Shown: positions 1 to 8,105, counted from the stretch's first letter. The stretch is 64,000 nucleotides of DNA from Nocardioides baekrokdamisoli (GCF_003945325.1 NZ_AP019307.1:1-64000), one strand, 5' to 3'. A program made the numbers and translations. The notes: generated by a model from the letters alone, not told the origin.

Positions 1-1
1 G

Positions 2-223
2 CAGACGGCGACCTGGGGAGAGGCTGCCCACGCGGCGGGCTTCGACGGCATGGTCTGGATGTCGAAGCGTTACGACAGTGAGAAGGCGTACGTCTTCTTC
101 GGCGACCGGTGCGCGGACGCCTTCGAGCAGGACAACTCCTTCGCTCGGGCCTTCGCGCTGTCGGCGGATCTCGAGTGGCTGATCGACCTGGCTGCACCGC
201 TGCGCATCGACGTACTGATCTGA
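2..223 (+). CDS. RES-domain protein, C-terminal fragment
   Basis: The window opens inside this frame, so only the last 73 residues are present. They read WGEAAHAAGFDGMVW, then MSKRY, then AYVFFGDR. The pattern of a Trp-Gly start, an alpha helix ending AxGFDGMVWxSxR and a final FGDR matches the C-terminal half of RES domains (named for conserved Arg, Glu and Ser). Characterised RES proteins are toxins that consume NAD+ and are usually paired with an Xre/MbcA-type antitoxin encoded just upstream. Any partner would lie outside the window. Family assignment rests on pattern recognition only. Confidence 0.72.
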   Translation, partial: QTATWGEAAHAAGFDGMVWMSKRYDSEKAYVFFGDRCADAFEQDNSFARAFALSADLEWLIDLAAPLRIDVLI

Positions 224-256
224 CCCGGTTGTCGACGGTCGGTAGCCTTCACCCAC

Positions 257-724
257 GTGAGCTTCCTCTCCCGCCCCCTGGACCTGTTCCGTCGCATCGC
301 GATTGCCGAGGCGATCACGTGGGCGCTGCTGCTGACCGGCATGTTCCTCAAGTACGTGACCCACACGACCGAGCTCGGCGTGAAGGTCTTCGGGATGATC
401 CACGGCGTCGTGTTCATCAGCTACGTCGTCACGACTGTGACCGTTTGGGTGGACCAGAAGTGGACGTTGCGACGGGGCATCGGGGCTCTGCTGGCCTCGA
501 TCCCGCCGTTCGTGACCATCGTCGTCGAACTCCTCGCAGTGCGCCGCGGCTGGATCGGGGCGTCGTGGCGGCTGCGTACGTCTGCGGATGCCGGCTTGAG
601 CCGTCCCGAGTCGCTGGTGCGCTGGGTGCTGGTCGCGCCCGTACGCGGTCTTGCGGTTGCCCTCGTGGCTGTGGTGGTGCTGACCGGCGTGGCTCTGTTG
701 GTGGGTCCGCCCGCTTCGTCCTGA
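257..724 (+). CDS. DUF3817 family integral membrane protein
   Basis: A 155-residue protein with three or four hydrophobic helices, including segments around residues 16-35 (ITWALLLTGMFLKYV), 45-65 (GMIHGVVFISYVVTTVTVW) and 75-95, plus one near the C terminus (residues 128-152). The N-terminal pattern FRRIAIAEAITWALLL followed by GMIHGVVF is typical of the DUF3817 family of small actinobacterial membrane proteins, whose biochemical role is unknown. The last helix after a polar linker makes it longer than the usual 100-residue family member. It starts 33 bp after the RES gene on the same strand. Confidence 0.8.
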   Translation: MSFLSRPLDLFRRIAIAEAITWALLLTGMFLKYVTHTTELGVKVFGMIHGVVFISYVVTTVTVWVDQKWTLRRGIGALLASIPPFVTIVVELLAVRRGWIGASWRLRTSADAGLSRPESLVRWVLVAPVRGLAVALVAVVVLTGVALLVGPPASS

Positions 725-735
725 CTCGACGGCGG

Positions 736-1002
736 TCAGAGTGGCCGATGAGCCTCCGCCCGATGGGCGAGCTTCACGACCAGCAGGACGACGTCTTGCT
801 CGTGGATTCGGTAGATGACTCGATAGTCGCCGCGGCGGGCGCTCCACAGGCCGGCGAAGTCGTCCTGCAAGGGCTTGCCGCGTCGGCGTGGCGCGTCGGC
901 CAGGGACCCGAAGATGAAGGCCACCAAGGGTTCCGCGATGCGGGGTGGGAGTTTGGCCAGCGACCGTTGCGCTGGCGCGGAGACCAGGACGCGGTGAGTC
1001 AT
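736..1002 (-). CDS. RelE/ParE-family toxin
   Basis: An 88-residue basic protein. The sequence has the RelE/ParE plan: an early helix (AQRSLAKLPPRIAEPLVAFI), then GKPLQDDFAGLWSARRGDYRVIYRI and a final beta strand DVVLLVVKLAHRAEAHR. The arginine-rich strand GLWSARRGDYRVIYRI and the terminal His/Arg are the residues that act in mRNA-cleaving RelE toxins; whether this one cuts mRNA or targets gyrase cannot be decided from sequence. It overlaps the antitoxin gene by 4 nt, so the two are translationally coupled. Confidence 0.88.
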   Translation of the reverse strand: MTHRVLVSAPAQRSLAKLPPRIAEPLVAFIFGSLADAPRRRGKPLQDDFAGLWSARRGDYRVIYRIHEQDVVLLVVKLAHRAEAHRPL

Positions 1003-1286
1003 CCTCGAGAGCGCAGTCCGAGGTGCGCGCGCAGTTCCGTCTCTTCGAGGCCCCCGCCGGATGCGTACTCAGCGTCGGCTTCTGCGATGTCGTCGAGGAT
1101 TCCGGCCTGCCGGCGCCAGAACAGGGTCTCCTGAATGGACTCCCACTCGTCCGCCGAGATCATCACGACCGCCGGGCGGCCGTTGCGCGTGATGGTGAAC
1201 TGTTCGTGCTCGACCTGGGCGCGCTCGACGTTCTCTGACAGGTGCGCCTTGAAGTCCGACAGCGGGATGGTCTGCACGGATGCCAC
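999..1286 (-). CDS. Phd/YefM-family antitoxin
   Basis: A 95-residue protein starting at GTG. The N terminus (IPLSDFKAHLSENVERAQ, then FTITRNGRPAVVMISADEWESIQETLFW) is the Phd/YefM DNA-binding fold. The acidic C-terminal tail should wrap the toxin. It precedes the RelE-like toxin with a 4-nt overlap, the usual antitoxin-first order. A 27-bp near-palindrome lies about 25 bp upstream and probably mediates autorepression. Confidence 0.9.
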   Translation of the reverse strand: MASVQTIPLSDFKAHLSENVERAQVEHEQFTITRNGRPAVVMISADEWESIQETLFWRRQAGILDDIAEADAEYASGGGLEETELRAHLGLRSRG

Positions 1287-1311
1287 GTTACCACGAAAAG
1301 GCCATAAAACG

Positions 1312-1338
1312 GGTCCGAAATAGGCCTATATTCGGACC
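1312..1338. promoter_or_regulatory. Palindromic operator of the toxin-antitoxin pair
   Basis: Arms GGTCCGAA (1312-1319) and TTCGGACC (1331-1338) are exact reverse complements and enclose a second palindrome, ATAGGCCTAT (1320-1329). The site lies 25 bp before the antitoxin start. YefM/Phd antitoxins repress their own operons by binding such palindromes; the link to this pair is inferred from position. Confidence 0.72.
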
Positions 1339-1418
1339 GGTCGGCCCCAGAGCCGGACGGTGTGACCTCGCCCAGCCTCGTTCTTCCGTCGAAGCGCTCG
1401 TGGTGGCACGCTCGAACC

Positions 1419-2000
1419 ATGGGTCTCGTGGTCATGCATGCGGTGGTGTCGGTCGACGGGTTCATTGCCGACGAGCACGACGACGTCGGTCCGCTGTTCG
1501 AGTGGTACTTCAACGGTGACACCGAGATCGTCGAGGGCGCGCCGTTCCGGATCGGCCGGGCGTCGGCGGAGTACGTACGCCCGATGTGGGACGGGATCGG
1601 CGCCACGATCATGGGCCGGCGACTCTTCGACCAGACCAACGGCTGGGAGGGCAAGCCGCCCGCCGGAGATCACATCGTGGTGATCTCCCATCGCCCCAAG
1701 CCGGACGGGTGGCATCCCGAGGCGTCAGTGCATTTCGTCGACGATGTCGCCGAGGCCGTACGCACGGCCAAGGAGCTCGCGGGCGACCGAGATGTTGCCG
1801 TCACCGCCGGCGACATCGGCGGGCAGGCGTTCGCGCTCGGTCTGATCGACGAGGTGGCGATGGACGTGGTGCCCGTGGTCTTCGGGTCCGGCAAGCGCTA
1901 CTTCGGCTCACTCGACTCGCAGCGGCAGCTCGAGGATCCTCACGTCAGGGTGATCGGGGATCGGGTGACCCACCTTCGCTACCGACTGCGGTCTCCGTGA
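1419..2000 (+). CDS. Dihydrofolate reductase/RibD C-terminal family protein
   Basis: A 193-residue protein. The start at 1419 is chosen because the family's first strand begins at once (VVMHAVVSVDGFIAD); an upstream extension of 19 codons has no family resemblance. Family hallmarks are SVDGFIAD, ATIMGRRLFDQTNGWEG and the C-terminal AGDIGGQAFALGLIDEVAMDVVPVVFGSGKRYFG. Proteins of this class bind NADPH and are mostly of unknown substrate; they resemble the RibD reductase domain. It converges with the hydrolase gene, with only 10 bp between the stops. Confidence 0.85.
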   Translation: MGLVVMHAVVSVDGFIADEHDDVGPLFEWYFNGDTEIVEGAPFRIGRASAEYVRPMWDGIGATIMGRRLFDQTNGWEGKPPAGDHIVVISHRPKPDGWHPEASVHFVDDVAEAVRTAKELAGDRDVAVTAGDIGGQAFALGLIDEVAMDVVPVVFGSGKRYFGSLDSQRQLEDPHVRVIGDRVTHLRYRLRSP

Positions 2001-2010
2001 GGTTCAGCAT

Positions 2011-2847
2011 TCACTGGTCGACCTCCTCGAAGTGGCTGACCAACTCGGCTGCGAGCCGGTCCGGCACCTCGTCCGGGATCCAGTGGCTGACCCCCTCGAA
2101 GACGCTCAGTCGGTACGGCCCGGTCGCGTACGCGGCCGAACGCTCGATCGAGCCGCGCATCACCGCCTTGTCGCCGTCGCTCCACACCTGCAGCACCGGC
2201 ACCGACGTGGGGGAGCCCAGGTCGCGAGGCTCCAGGACGGCACCGCGGTACCAGTTGAGGCCGCCCCGCCGCAGGCCGCGTACGCCGTTGCGTCGGGCAT
2301 CGCGCGCGGCTGCCTCGCGACTCTGACCCGTGCCCATGAGCGACGCCGTCATGAATCGCTGCGAGCCGAGGACGAGCTCGGGCAGCCAGGGGAGTTGGAA
2401 GACGTACATGTACCAGGACGCCAGTCCTTGCGTACTCGTCGCCATCGACCGGATGAACGCGCCCGGATGCGGCACCGAGACAGCGTTCAGGCTGCGTACG
2501 AGCTCCGGCTGGTGACAGGCGACGTTCCACGCCAGCGCCGCACCCCAGTCGTGCCCGACCAGGTGGACAGGCTGTCCGATCTGGTCGACCATCGCGGCGA
2601 CGTCCGTGCGCAGGGCGCTCCCGCGGTACGCGCTGCGTCCGGCCGGGCTGGCGGTCGGCGTGACGCCACGGAGGTCGGGGGCGAGCGTGCGGTAGCCGGC
2701 TTCGTTGAGCCGTGCGGCGACCTCGGCCCAGCTCTCGCCGTCCTGCGGCCAGCCGTGCAGGAGCAGAACGGGTACGCCGTCGAGCGGGCCGCTGTCGCGC
2801 GCAGGGAAGCGGAGACTGCCGTTGGTGAACGTGTCGATGCGAGTCAT
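2011..2847 (-). CDS. Alpha/beta hydrolase, epoxide hydrolase-like
   Basis: A 278-residue cytoplasmic hydrolase. The oxyanion segment HGWPQDGESW is at residues 31-40. The nucleophile elbow is GHDWGAALAW, with Asp100 in the nucleophile position, which favours epoxide hydrolase or dehalogenase chemistry over an esterase serine. The sequence NAVSVPHPGAF after it is common in epoxide hydrolases. The catalytic histidine is in GVSHWIPDE near the C terminus. The gene ends 16 bp before the TetR gene start on the same strand, so TetR and hydrolase are likely cotranscribed (TetR first). Confidence 0.85.
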   Translation of the reverse strand: MTRIDTFTNGSLRFPARDSGPLDGVPVLLLHGWPQDGESWAEVAARLNEAGYRTLAPDLRGVTPTASPAGRSAYRGSALRTDVAAMVDQIGQPVHLVGHDWGAALAWNVACHQPELVRSLNAVSVPHPGAFIRSMATSTQGLASWYMYVFQLPWLPELVLGSQRFMTASLMGTGQSREAAARDARRNGVRGLRRGGLNWYRGAVLEPRDLGSPTSVPVLQVWSDGDKAVMRGSIERSAAYATGPYRLSVFEGVSHWIPDEVPDRLAAELVSHFEEVDQ

Positions 2848-2863
2848 GGGGTCCTCGGGGTGG

Positions 2864-3436
2864 TCACGGTTGGGCGAGCAGGAGTTTGAGAGAGGAGGCG
2901 GCTTCGTCGAGTGGGCTGAGACTGCGTCGGATGCGGGCCTGGATGAGGGCGCCTTCGACGAGGCTCAGGGTGATCGAAGCCAGCAGCGAGGCGCGCTCGG
3001 ACGGGATACCCGCGCGGACATAGGTGTCGTGCACCTGCCCGGTCCAGGTTGCGAAGGCTTCCTGCGCAATCGCGTCGACCTCCTCGGACGCCTGGTGCCC
3101 ATCGATCACCACCGCAGCCACAGTGCACCCGGTCTGGTAATCGGACCTGAGCATGGCGTCCTTCCAGAACGCGGCGATCCCGTCGATGAGGTCAACGGGC
3201 GAGGAGCCGGTCTGGTCGATCATCGCGCTCACGAACTGTGACCCGAGCCGGGTCGTCTCGGCCAGGATCTGCTCCCGGCCGCCGGGGAAGTGGTGATAGA
3301 CGGATCCGCGCGGAGTCTTGCTGTGCGCGAGGACGGCGTCGACCGTCAGGGCGTTGGCGCCGCGTTCCTGGAGCAGGGCGAGCGCGCTCCACAACATCCG
3401 CTCGCGCGTACTCGTGCCGCGCGCTGTGGTCGTCAT
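2864..3436 (-). CDS. TetR/AcrR family regulator
   Basis: A 190-residue repressor with an N-terminal TetR helix-turn-helix: RERMLWSALALLQERGANALTVDAVLAHSKTPRGSVYHHF is split here into its three helices, with the recognition helix TPRGSVYHHFPGG. The remaining all-helical domain binds an unknown ligand. ATG at 3436 is chosen because it sits about 7 nt after GGAG; GTG at 3439 is also possible. It is divergent from the thioesterase gene, with a near-palindromic site between them, and its own transcript probably continues into the hydrolase gene. Confidence 0.9.
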   Translation of the reverse strand: MTTTARGTSTRERMLWSALALLQERGANALTVDAVLAHSKTPRGSVYHHFPGGREQILAETTRLGSQFVSAMIDQTGSSPVDLIDGIAAFWKDAMLRSDYQTGCTVAAVVIDGHQASEEVDAIAQEAFATWTGQVHDTYVRAGIPSERASLLASITLSLVEGALIQARIRRSLSPLDEAASSLKLLLAQP

Positions 3437-3459
3437 CACGCCGCTCCGATCCTCAGTGG

Positions 3460-3477
3460 CTATGGACTAGGCCATAG
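3460..3477. promoter_or_regulatory. Likely TetR operator between divergent genes
   Basis: CTATGGACTAGGCCATAG is an 18-bp palindrome with 16 of 18 positions symmetric. It lies in the 82-bp space between the divergent TetR and thioesterase genes, where it could control both. Confidence 0.65.
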
Positions 3478-3518
3478 TCTATACCAATCAACGTCGCTGC
3501 GATGGTGAAGGACCTCAC

Positions 3519-3971
3519 ATGACTGCCCCCGACCCCACGACCCTCTCCGGGTTGGAACTTCTCCGCGCCGGCACGTTGGTGACGGCAGACTTCCCGCACA
3601 TCGGCCGACTGCTGGGCATGGAGACGCTCACGCTCGAAGAGGGCAAGGTCGAGTTCGCCATCACCACGAAGCCAGACTTCGGCAACCCGCTGGGCAGCCT
3701 GCACGGAGGCGTGTGCGCCACGCTCCTCGACTCCGTGATGGCGTGCGCTGTGCACACAACGCTCCCGGCAGGCGTCGGCTACTCCACCCTCGAACTCAAG
3801 GTGAACTACATCGGTGCCGTGAAGACCGACGGCGTACGCCTGGTCGCCACCGGGACCACGATCCACGTCGGCCGCACCACCGCTACGGCGGAGGGTCGGG
3901 TCCACGACGAATCCGGGCGTCTCGTCGCCCACGGCACGACCACCTGCATCATCCTGCGCGGGAAGCCCTGA
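3519..3971 (+). CDS. PaaI-type hotdog thioesterase
   Basis: A 150-residue hotdog-fold protein. The signature FGNPLGSLHGGVCATLLDSVMACAVHTTL contains the HGG element and the Asp of the central helix used by PaaI/YbgC-type acyl-CoA thioesterases. The end (GRTTATAEGRVHDESGRLVAHGTTTCII) is the usual last beta hairpin. It should release free acids from small or aryl acyl-CoAs. GAAGGA precedes the ATG. It is divergent from a TetR gene that probably represses it. Confidence 0.88.
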   Translation: MTAPDPTTLSGLELLRAGTLVTADFPHIGRLLGMETLTLEEGKVEFAITTKPDFGNPLGSLHGGVCATLLDSVMACAVHTTLPAGVGYSTLELKVNYIGAVKTDGVRLVATGTTIHVGRTTATAEGRVHDESGRLVAHGTTTCIILRGKP

Positions 3972-4348
3972 CCCGGACCGTCGAGGCGTCCGGTAGATCC
4001 CTGCGCCGCATGAGCAGACGACGAGCAGCGTCCCGCTCGGTGCCGCGTGACTTCCTGGCGAACCTCGACCTGAGTCATCTGCCAGGCGGATCGCATCTAC
4101 CGGCGGCGTTGACGTGTCTTGGTGACGTGTCAGGTACGTCGCGAGGACACATCAACGCCGGGTGCCGCAGGAGCGATCTCGGGTGACCGATCGGCATGCC
4201 AAGTCCGGTTCGCCGGCAGCCTTCTCGCTCCGCGTACTGCGCGGACAGCCGTCTGGTCTGTCCTTCGGACGCGCGGGTCCGTCGAGCGGCCGCAACTCGA
4301 TCGAAGGCGGCGGGGATTCAGCCTGGTGTCGTCACCGACGCGGATCCC
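3972..4348. repeat. Non-coding spacer with nested inverted repeats
   Basis: This 377-bp spacer holds no credible gene. Two inverted repeats are visible. CCGGTAGAT (3990-3998) pairs with ATCTACCGG (4095-4103). CGGCGTTGACGTGTC (4104-4118) pairs, with one mismatch, with GACACATCAACGCCG (4146-4160). The second lies immediately next to the first, so the block 3990-4160 looks like one structured element, possibly a remnant of a small non-autonomous repeat or a transcription terminator. Confidence 0.5.
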
Positions 4349-4951
4349 TCAGAGCAACGCCGTCAGCACTGCATCCAACTGACTCAGATCCGTGTTGAGT
4401 GCCACCCGCGAGTCGTCGTACGACGTGTAGACGAACCCGTCGACGAGCCGGATCAGCGTATACGCCAGAAGTTCCGACTCCAGTCGCGGCTGGTACCCGT
4501 CGCGCTGGATCGCCTGGTCGATCATCTCGCGGACCCGCGCGACCGACGCAGGTTGCACCCGGCCGTCGCTGGCGGTGATGACCCGGAGCGCCTCGAGTTT
4601 GTGGTCGCTGAGGTAGGCGGCGAAGGGTGCGTGGTGGGCCATGGTCGCGCTGACGGCGAGCACGGTGGCCTTGATCCGTCCGGCGCTGGGGCCTGTGGTC
4701 ACCTCACAGGTGTCCACGAGGTAGCGGAATTCCGCGGCCAGGACCGCGCCCATCAGTCCGTCGCGGGCGCCGTACCAGCGATAGATCGAGGTGCGGCTGA
4801 TGCCGAGCTTCTCGGCGATGGCTCGCGCGTCGACGCGTACCCCTGCGTTGAACGCGCGGCGGGCCTCTCGCAGGACCTCTTCCGGCGTTGCCCCAGCAGG
4901 GCGGCCGCCGCGTGACGGCAGGGGAGTAGGCGAGGTCACAGAAGCGCTCAC
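4349..4951 (-). CDS. TetR family regulator of the adjacent acyl-CoA dehydrogenase
   Basis: A 200-residue regulator. The recognition helices are ARAIAEKLGISRTSIYRWYGARDGLMGAVL. GTG at 4951 is preferred because AAAGGGG lies 5 nt before it; an in-frame ATG at 4981 would put the start inside the probable operator. The gene is divergent from the acyl-CoA dehydrogenase, which points to a fatty- or amino-acid-derived acyl-CoA as ligand by analogy with FadR-like TetR proteins; this is inference. Confidence 0.87.
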   Translation of the reverse strand: MSASVTSPTPLPSRGGRPAGATPEEVLREARRAFNAGVRVDARAIAEKLGISRTSIYRWYGARDGLMGAVLAAEFRYLVDTCEVTTGPSAGRIKATVLAVSATMAHHAPFAAYLSDHKLEALRVITASDGRVQPASVARVREMIDQAIQRDGYQPRLESELLAYTLIRLVDGFVYTSYDDSRVALNTDLSQLDAVLTALL

Positions 4952-4972
4952 AATCACCCCTTTCTCGACAGT

Positions 4973-5000
4973 TTGGAACATGTTAGATTCTTTGTACCAA
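4973..5000. promoter_or_regulatory. Inverted repeat, probable TetR operator
   Basis: TTGGAACA (4973-4980) and TGTACCAA (4993-5000) are inverted with 7 of 8 matches and a 12-bp gap. The site lies between the divergent TetR and acyl-CoA dehydrogenase genes and ends 18 bp before the dehydrogenase start. Confidence 0.6.
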
Positions 5001-5018
5001 TCTGATCAAGGAGTAGAC

Positions 5019-6173
5019 ATGCGGCGCACCGTGTACGGCGAGGACCACGAGGACTTCCGCAAGACCCTGCGGGCCTTCATCGAGACCGAGGTCGTGCCGT
5101 TCCACGACGAGTGGTTCGCCGCGGGCATCGTGCCGCGTGAGCTCTACACGAAGATGGCCGAGCTCGGTCTGTTCGGCATCCGGGTGCCGGAGGAGTACGG
5201 CGGCGCCGGCATCGACAGCCACAAGTTCGAGGCGATCCAGTACGAGGAGACCGCCCGTGCGGGCGTGACCTTCGGCGGATCCGGCGTGCACGTACTGCTC
5301 GCCCTGCCGTACATCCTGATGCTGGCGACCGAGGAGCAGAAGCAGCGCTACCTGCCGAACTTCGTGGCCGCCGAGGAGATGTGGGCGCTCGCGATGACCG
5401 AGCCCGGCACCGGCTCCGACCTGGCCGGCATGCGGTCGACCGCGAAGCGCACCGCCGAGGGCACGTACATCCTCAACGGCGCGAAGACCTTCATCACCGG
5501 TGGTGTCCACGCCGACCGCGTCATCGTTGCGGCGCGTACGAGCCCGGCCACCGCCGAGGACCGTCGTCACGGCATCTCGCTGTTCGCGGTCAACACCCAC
5601 TCCGAGGGGTACTCGATCGGTCGCAAGCTCGACAAGCTCGGCCTGCGTACCTCCGACACCGCCGAGCTGTCCTTCGTTGACGTCGAGATTCCGGCCGAGG
5701 ACCTGCTCGGCGAAGAGGGTCGCGGCTTCTACTACCTCGGGACGAACCTGGCCTCCGAGCGCTGGGGCATCGCGCACGGCGCGTACGCCCAGGCCGAGGC
5801 GGCGGTGCGCTTCGCTCACGACTACGTGCTTCAGCGTCAGGTCTTCGGACAGCCGGTGGCCGCGTTCCAGAACACCAAGTTCGAGCTTGCGGCTTGCAAG
5901 GCCGAGGTCGACGCCGCTCAGGCGGTGGCGGACCGCGCGCTCGAGGCGCTCGACAACCACGACCTGACCCCGGCCGAGGCAGCGTCGGCGAAGCTGTTCT
6001 GCACCGAGGTCGCGCACCGGGTGATCGACCGCTGCCTGCAGTTGCACGGCGGCTACGGCTTCATGAACGAGTACCCGATCGCGAAGCTCTACGCCGACAA
6101 CCGCGTCAACCGCATCTACGGCGGGACGTCGGAGATCATGAAGACGATCATCGCCAAGGACATGGGTCTCTGA
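5019..6173 (+). CDS. Acyl-CoA dehydrogenase
   Basis: A 384-residue FAD enzyme that introduces the alpha-beta double bond into acyl-CoA. The start at 5019 follows AAGGAG by 5 nt. Visible signatures are MTEPGTGSDLAGMRS (FAD contact), RQVFGQPVAAFQNTKFELA and the C-terminal LQLHGGYGFMNEYPIAKLYAD. The usual catalytic glutamate of the medium-chain type (IYEGT) is replaced by Gly (IYGGTSEIM). In long-chain and isovaleryl-type enzymes the base is instead a glutamate in an earlier helix, and Glu247 in NLASERWG fits that position. A strong hairpin follows the stop. Substrate is not predictable. Confidence 0.93.
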   Translation: MRRTVYGEDHEDFRKTLRAFIETEVVPFHDEWFAAGIVPRELYTKMAELGLFGIRVPEEYGGAGIDSHKFEAIQYEETARAGVTFGGSGVHVLLALPYILMLATEEQKQRYLPNFVAAEEMWALAMTEPGTGSDLAGMRSTAKRTAEGTYILNGAKTFITGGVHADRVIVAARTSPATAEDRRHGISLFAVNTHSEGYSIGRKLDKLGLRTSDTAELSFVDVEIPAEDLLGEEGRGFYYLGTNLASERWGIAHGAYAQAEAAVRFAHDYVLQRQVFGQPVAAFQNTKFELAACKAEVDAAQAVADRALEALDNHDLTPAEAASAKLFCTEVAHRVIDRCLQLHGGYGFMNEYPIAKLYADNRVNRIYGGTSEIMKTIIAKDMGL

Positions 6174-6180
6174 CCCGATC

Positions 6181-6219
6181 ACGACGAGGGCCCCGGCAAT
6201 CGGCCGGGGCCCTCGTCGT
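6181..6219 (+). terminator. Strong hairpin terminator after acyl-CoA dehydrogenase
   Basis: A perfect 17-bp stem (6181-6197 with 6203-6219, arm ACGACGAGGGCCCCGGC) with a 5-nt loop, starting 7 bp after the stop codon. There is no T-tract, which is common for actinobacterial terminators. Confidence 0.88.
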
Positions 6220-6226
6220 ACCTGGC

Positions 6227-6298
6227 GATACACCGAAGTGCTTGCCCGGGATCGCGGTCACGCTCACCTCAGACGCGTAGTGACGACTTCGGTGTATC
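6227..6298. repeat. 13-bp inverted repeat enclosing 46 bp
   Basis: GATACACCGAAGT (6227-6239) is the exact reverse complement of ACTTCGGTGTATC (6286-6298). The 46-bp interior has no reading frame. No second copy was seen in the window. It may be a small mobile palindromic unit or a structured RNA element. Confidence 0.55.
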
Positions 6299-6343
6299 CA
6301 CGGGTACGCCGCGTGCTCCGGAGCCATCCGGGGCAGACGTGTT

Positions 6344-7342
6344 TCAACGGAGTTTCTCCTCCAGCCAGCCCTTGACTCCGCCAATCACGCCGACCACGTC
6401 CTGAAGGAAGCGCCCCAGGGTGTCACCGATGCTGCTGAAGGATTCGGCGTAGCTCGCCGCAGCCTCCTGCGCTGCCTCACTCAGGGGCGCGTGGGCATCG
6501 TCCTCGCGACGCGGGTAGTTCCCGGCAAGGATGCGGGCGTACTCGCCACTGTCCACCCACCGGCGCAGTTCCTTCGCGCGTACGACCGCGAACGGATGGC
6601 TGGCATTCTCGACCAATTGCAACCGCAGGAGCATGTCGCGCACATCGCCGGCCGCCTCGTACTCACTGGCCTGGGCGAGGAAGGATGGCGGGTCCAGATC
6701 CTCCAGATGGCCACCGCTCGCGACCTTCATGTGGACGCGCAGCGCGACCTGTGGATCCTGACACGCCAGCAGGGCGGCTCGGTCTGCGGAGAGCTCCGCC
6801 TTCCGGGACCATTCGAACAACGCGGCCACGATCACCCGAGTGCCCAGGCCGCCCAGCGGGATCGCTCCCAGTGCGCCGGAGAGGGCCAGAAGACGCAGCA
6901 GGATGGTCTGATAAACGGCGTGGCCGCTGAGCGCGTGCCCCACCTCGTGACCGATCACGAATCTGAGTTCCTCATCGTCGAGCAGATCCACCAGGCCGCT
7001 GTTGAGAACGATCATCGGCCGATTCATACCGATGGTCACGGCGTTGAGTTGCGGGTCTGCTAGCACGAAGAGTTCAGGAAGCTCAGCGACGTCCAGTGCC
7101 GCGCCCACGTCGCCCAGGAGCCAGTGCAGCCGGGTGAACTGTCGTTCGTCGACCTTCACCGCGCTGCCGAGCAGCGACAGCCGGACCGTACGCTCGTTGA
7201 CCAGTCCCGACAGTGCCTTGAGGATCGTGTCGAATCCGCGCAACTTGCGCAGCGCCACAAGGGCCCCACGGTCCGCCGGGTGCTCCCACGCCCGGGAGCT
7301 GATCCCGGGAAGCTGGACTCTGGGCCGGACCGGTTGGTTCAT
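6344..7342 (-). CDS. M48-family zinc metallopeptidase
   Basis: A 332-residue protease. The zinc motif HEVGH sits in ELRFVIGHEVGHALSGHAVY, with the third ligand in KAELSADRAALLA. A hydrophobic stretch follows HEVGH (TILLRLLALSGALGAIPLGGLG) and suggests membrane association. The C-terminal third is polar and ends with GVIGGVKGWLEEKL. HtpX and related M48 enzymes degrade damaged membrane proteins, but this one is closer in layout to the actinobacterial M48 proteins of unknown target. It is divergent from the next gene. Confidence 0.9.
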   Translation of the reverse strand: MNQPVRPRVQLPGISSRAWEHPADRGALVALRKLRGFDTILKALSGLVNERTVRLSLLGSAVKVDERQFTRLHWLLGDVGAALDVAELPELFVLADPQLNAVTIGMNRPMIVLNSGLVDLLDDEELRFVIGHEVGHALSGHAVYQTILLRLLALSGALGAIPLGGLGTRVIVAALFEWSRKAELSADRAALLACQDPQVALRVHMKVASGGHLEDLDPPSFLAQASEYEAAGDVRDMLLRLQLVENASHPFAVVRAKELRRWVDSGEYARILAGNYPRREDDAHAPLSEAAQEAAASYAESFSSIGDTLGRFLQDVVGVIGGVKGWLEEKLR

Positions 7343-7425
7343 GGGAGTGATTGTGCCGGGACCTCACAATGTGACGTCGCGAATCACGCCTCCTGGGTGG
7401 AAGTTCCCTTCAACCCCGAGGAGTC

Positions 7426-7944
7426 ATGATGCCCAGTGCCAACAAGATGACCACCCCGATCGCCGTGGACCTCCCGGTGATCCAGGGGCGGTACGCCGAA
7501 CTCGACCACTACACGGTCGGGTTCGAATCCTTCCCGGAGGACGTGGACCCGGCGCCCCTGTTCGCAGGATTGCCCGACGACCGCTGCCAGTGCCCCCACT
7601 GGGGTGTGGTCCAGACTGGTCAGATCACCTTCCGGTGGAGCGATCACGAGCTCGATGAGGCCGATGCGTGGGCCGATCAGGGTCGTGCGGAGTCGCTCGC
7701 CGCCGAGCGTGAGGCGCTCCTGGCTGAGCTTGCTGCCGATGCGCGCCTCGGCGGACGACCGCGGGTCGTGGGCAGCGGCGCCGAACGGGCACGAACGACC
7801 GTCCGCAAGGCCGTCGCGGCCGCGATCGATGCGATTCATGGAGTCGACCCGGTCGTCGCGCGTCATCTCAGCGCGAGGGTACGGACCGGAATTCGATGTC
7901 GCTACGAACCTGACCCCGACGTGCCGGTGGAGTGGTTGTTGTAG
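7426..7944 (+). CDS. Small chimeric protein: cupin-like N-half, ATPase-type C-tail
   Basis: A 172-residue protein whose halves look unrelated. Residues 14-75 (GRYAELDHYTVGFESF, then LPDDRCQCPHWGVVQTGQITFRW) resemble the first strands of small actinobacterial cupin proteins, but the rest of that fold is missing. Residues 85-170 (GRAESLAAEREALLAELAADARLGGR, then GAERARTTVRKAVAAAIDAI, then VRTGIRCRYEPDP) resemble the tail found at the C terminus of large signalling ATPases and cyclase-like regulators. GAGGAG precedes the start. Function unknown; it may be a fusion produced by a deletion. Both resemblances are from memory of family patterns. Confidence 0.7.
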   Translation: MMPSANKMTTPIAVDLPVIQGRYAELDHYTVGFESFPEDVDPAPLFAGLPDDRCQCPHWGVVQTGQITFRWSDHELDEADAWADQGRAESLAAEREALLAELAADARLGGRPRVVGSGAERARTTVRKAVAAAIDAIHGVDPVVARHLSARVRTGIRCRYEPDPDVPVEWLL

Positions 7945-8105
7945 CAGCGAGGCTTCGCGCCGCTGCTTGTCGGCGCCGCCCAGACGATCACTGCGGGCCC
8001 ACGAAATACCCACGCCCGCCCGCGGTGGATGGGTGATTCGCCCGATGCGGCCGGGCGCGTCCGCTTCCTAGCGTGGACGACATCGGCCACAACCCAGGAG
8101 CGACC

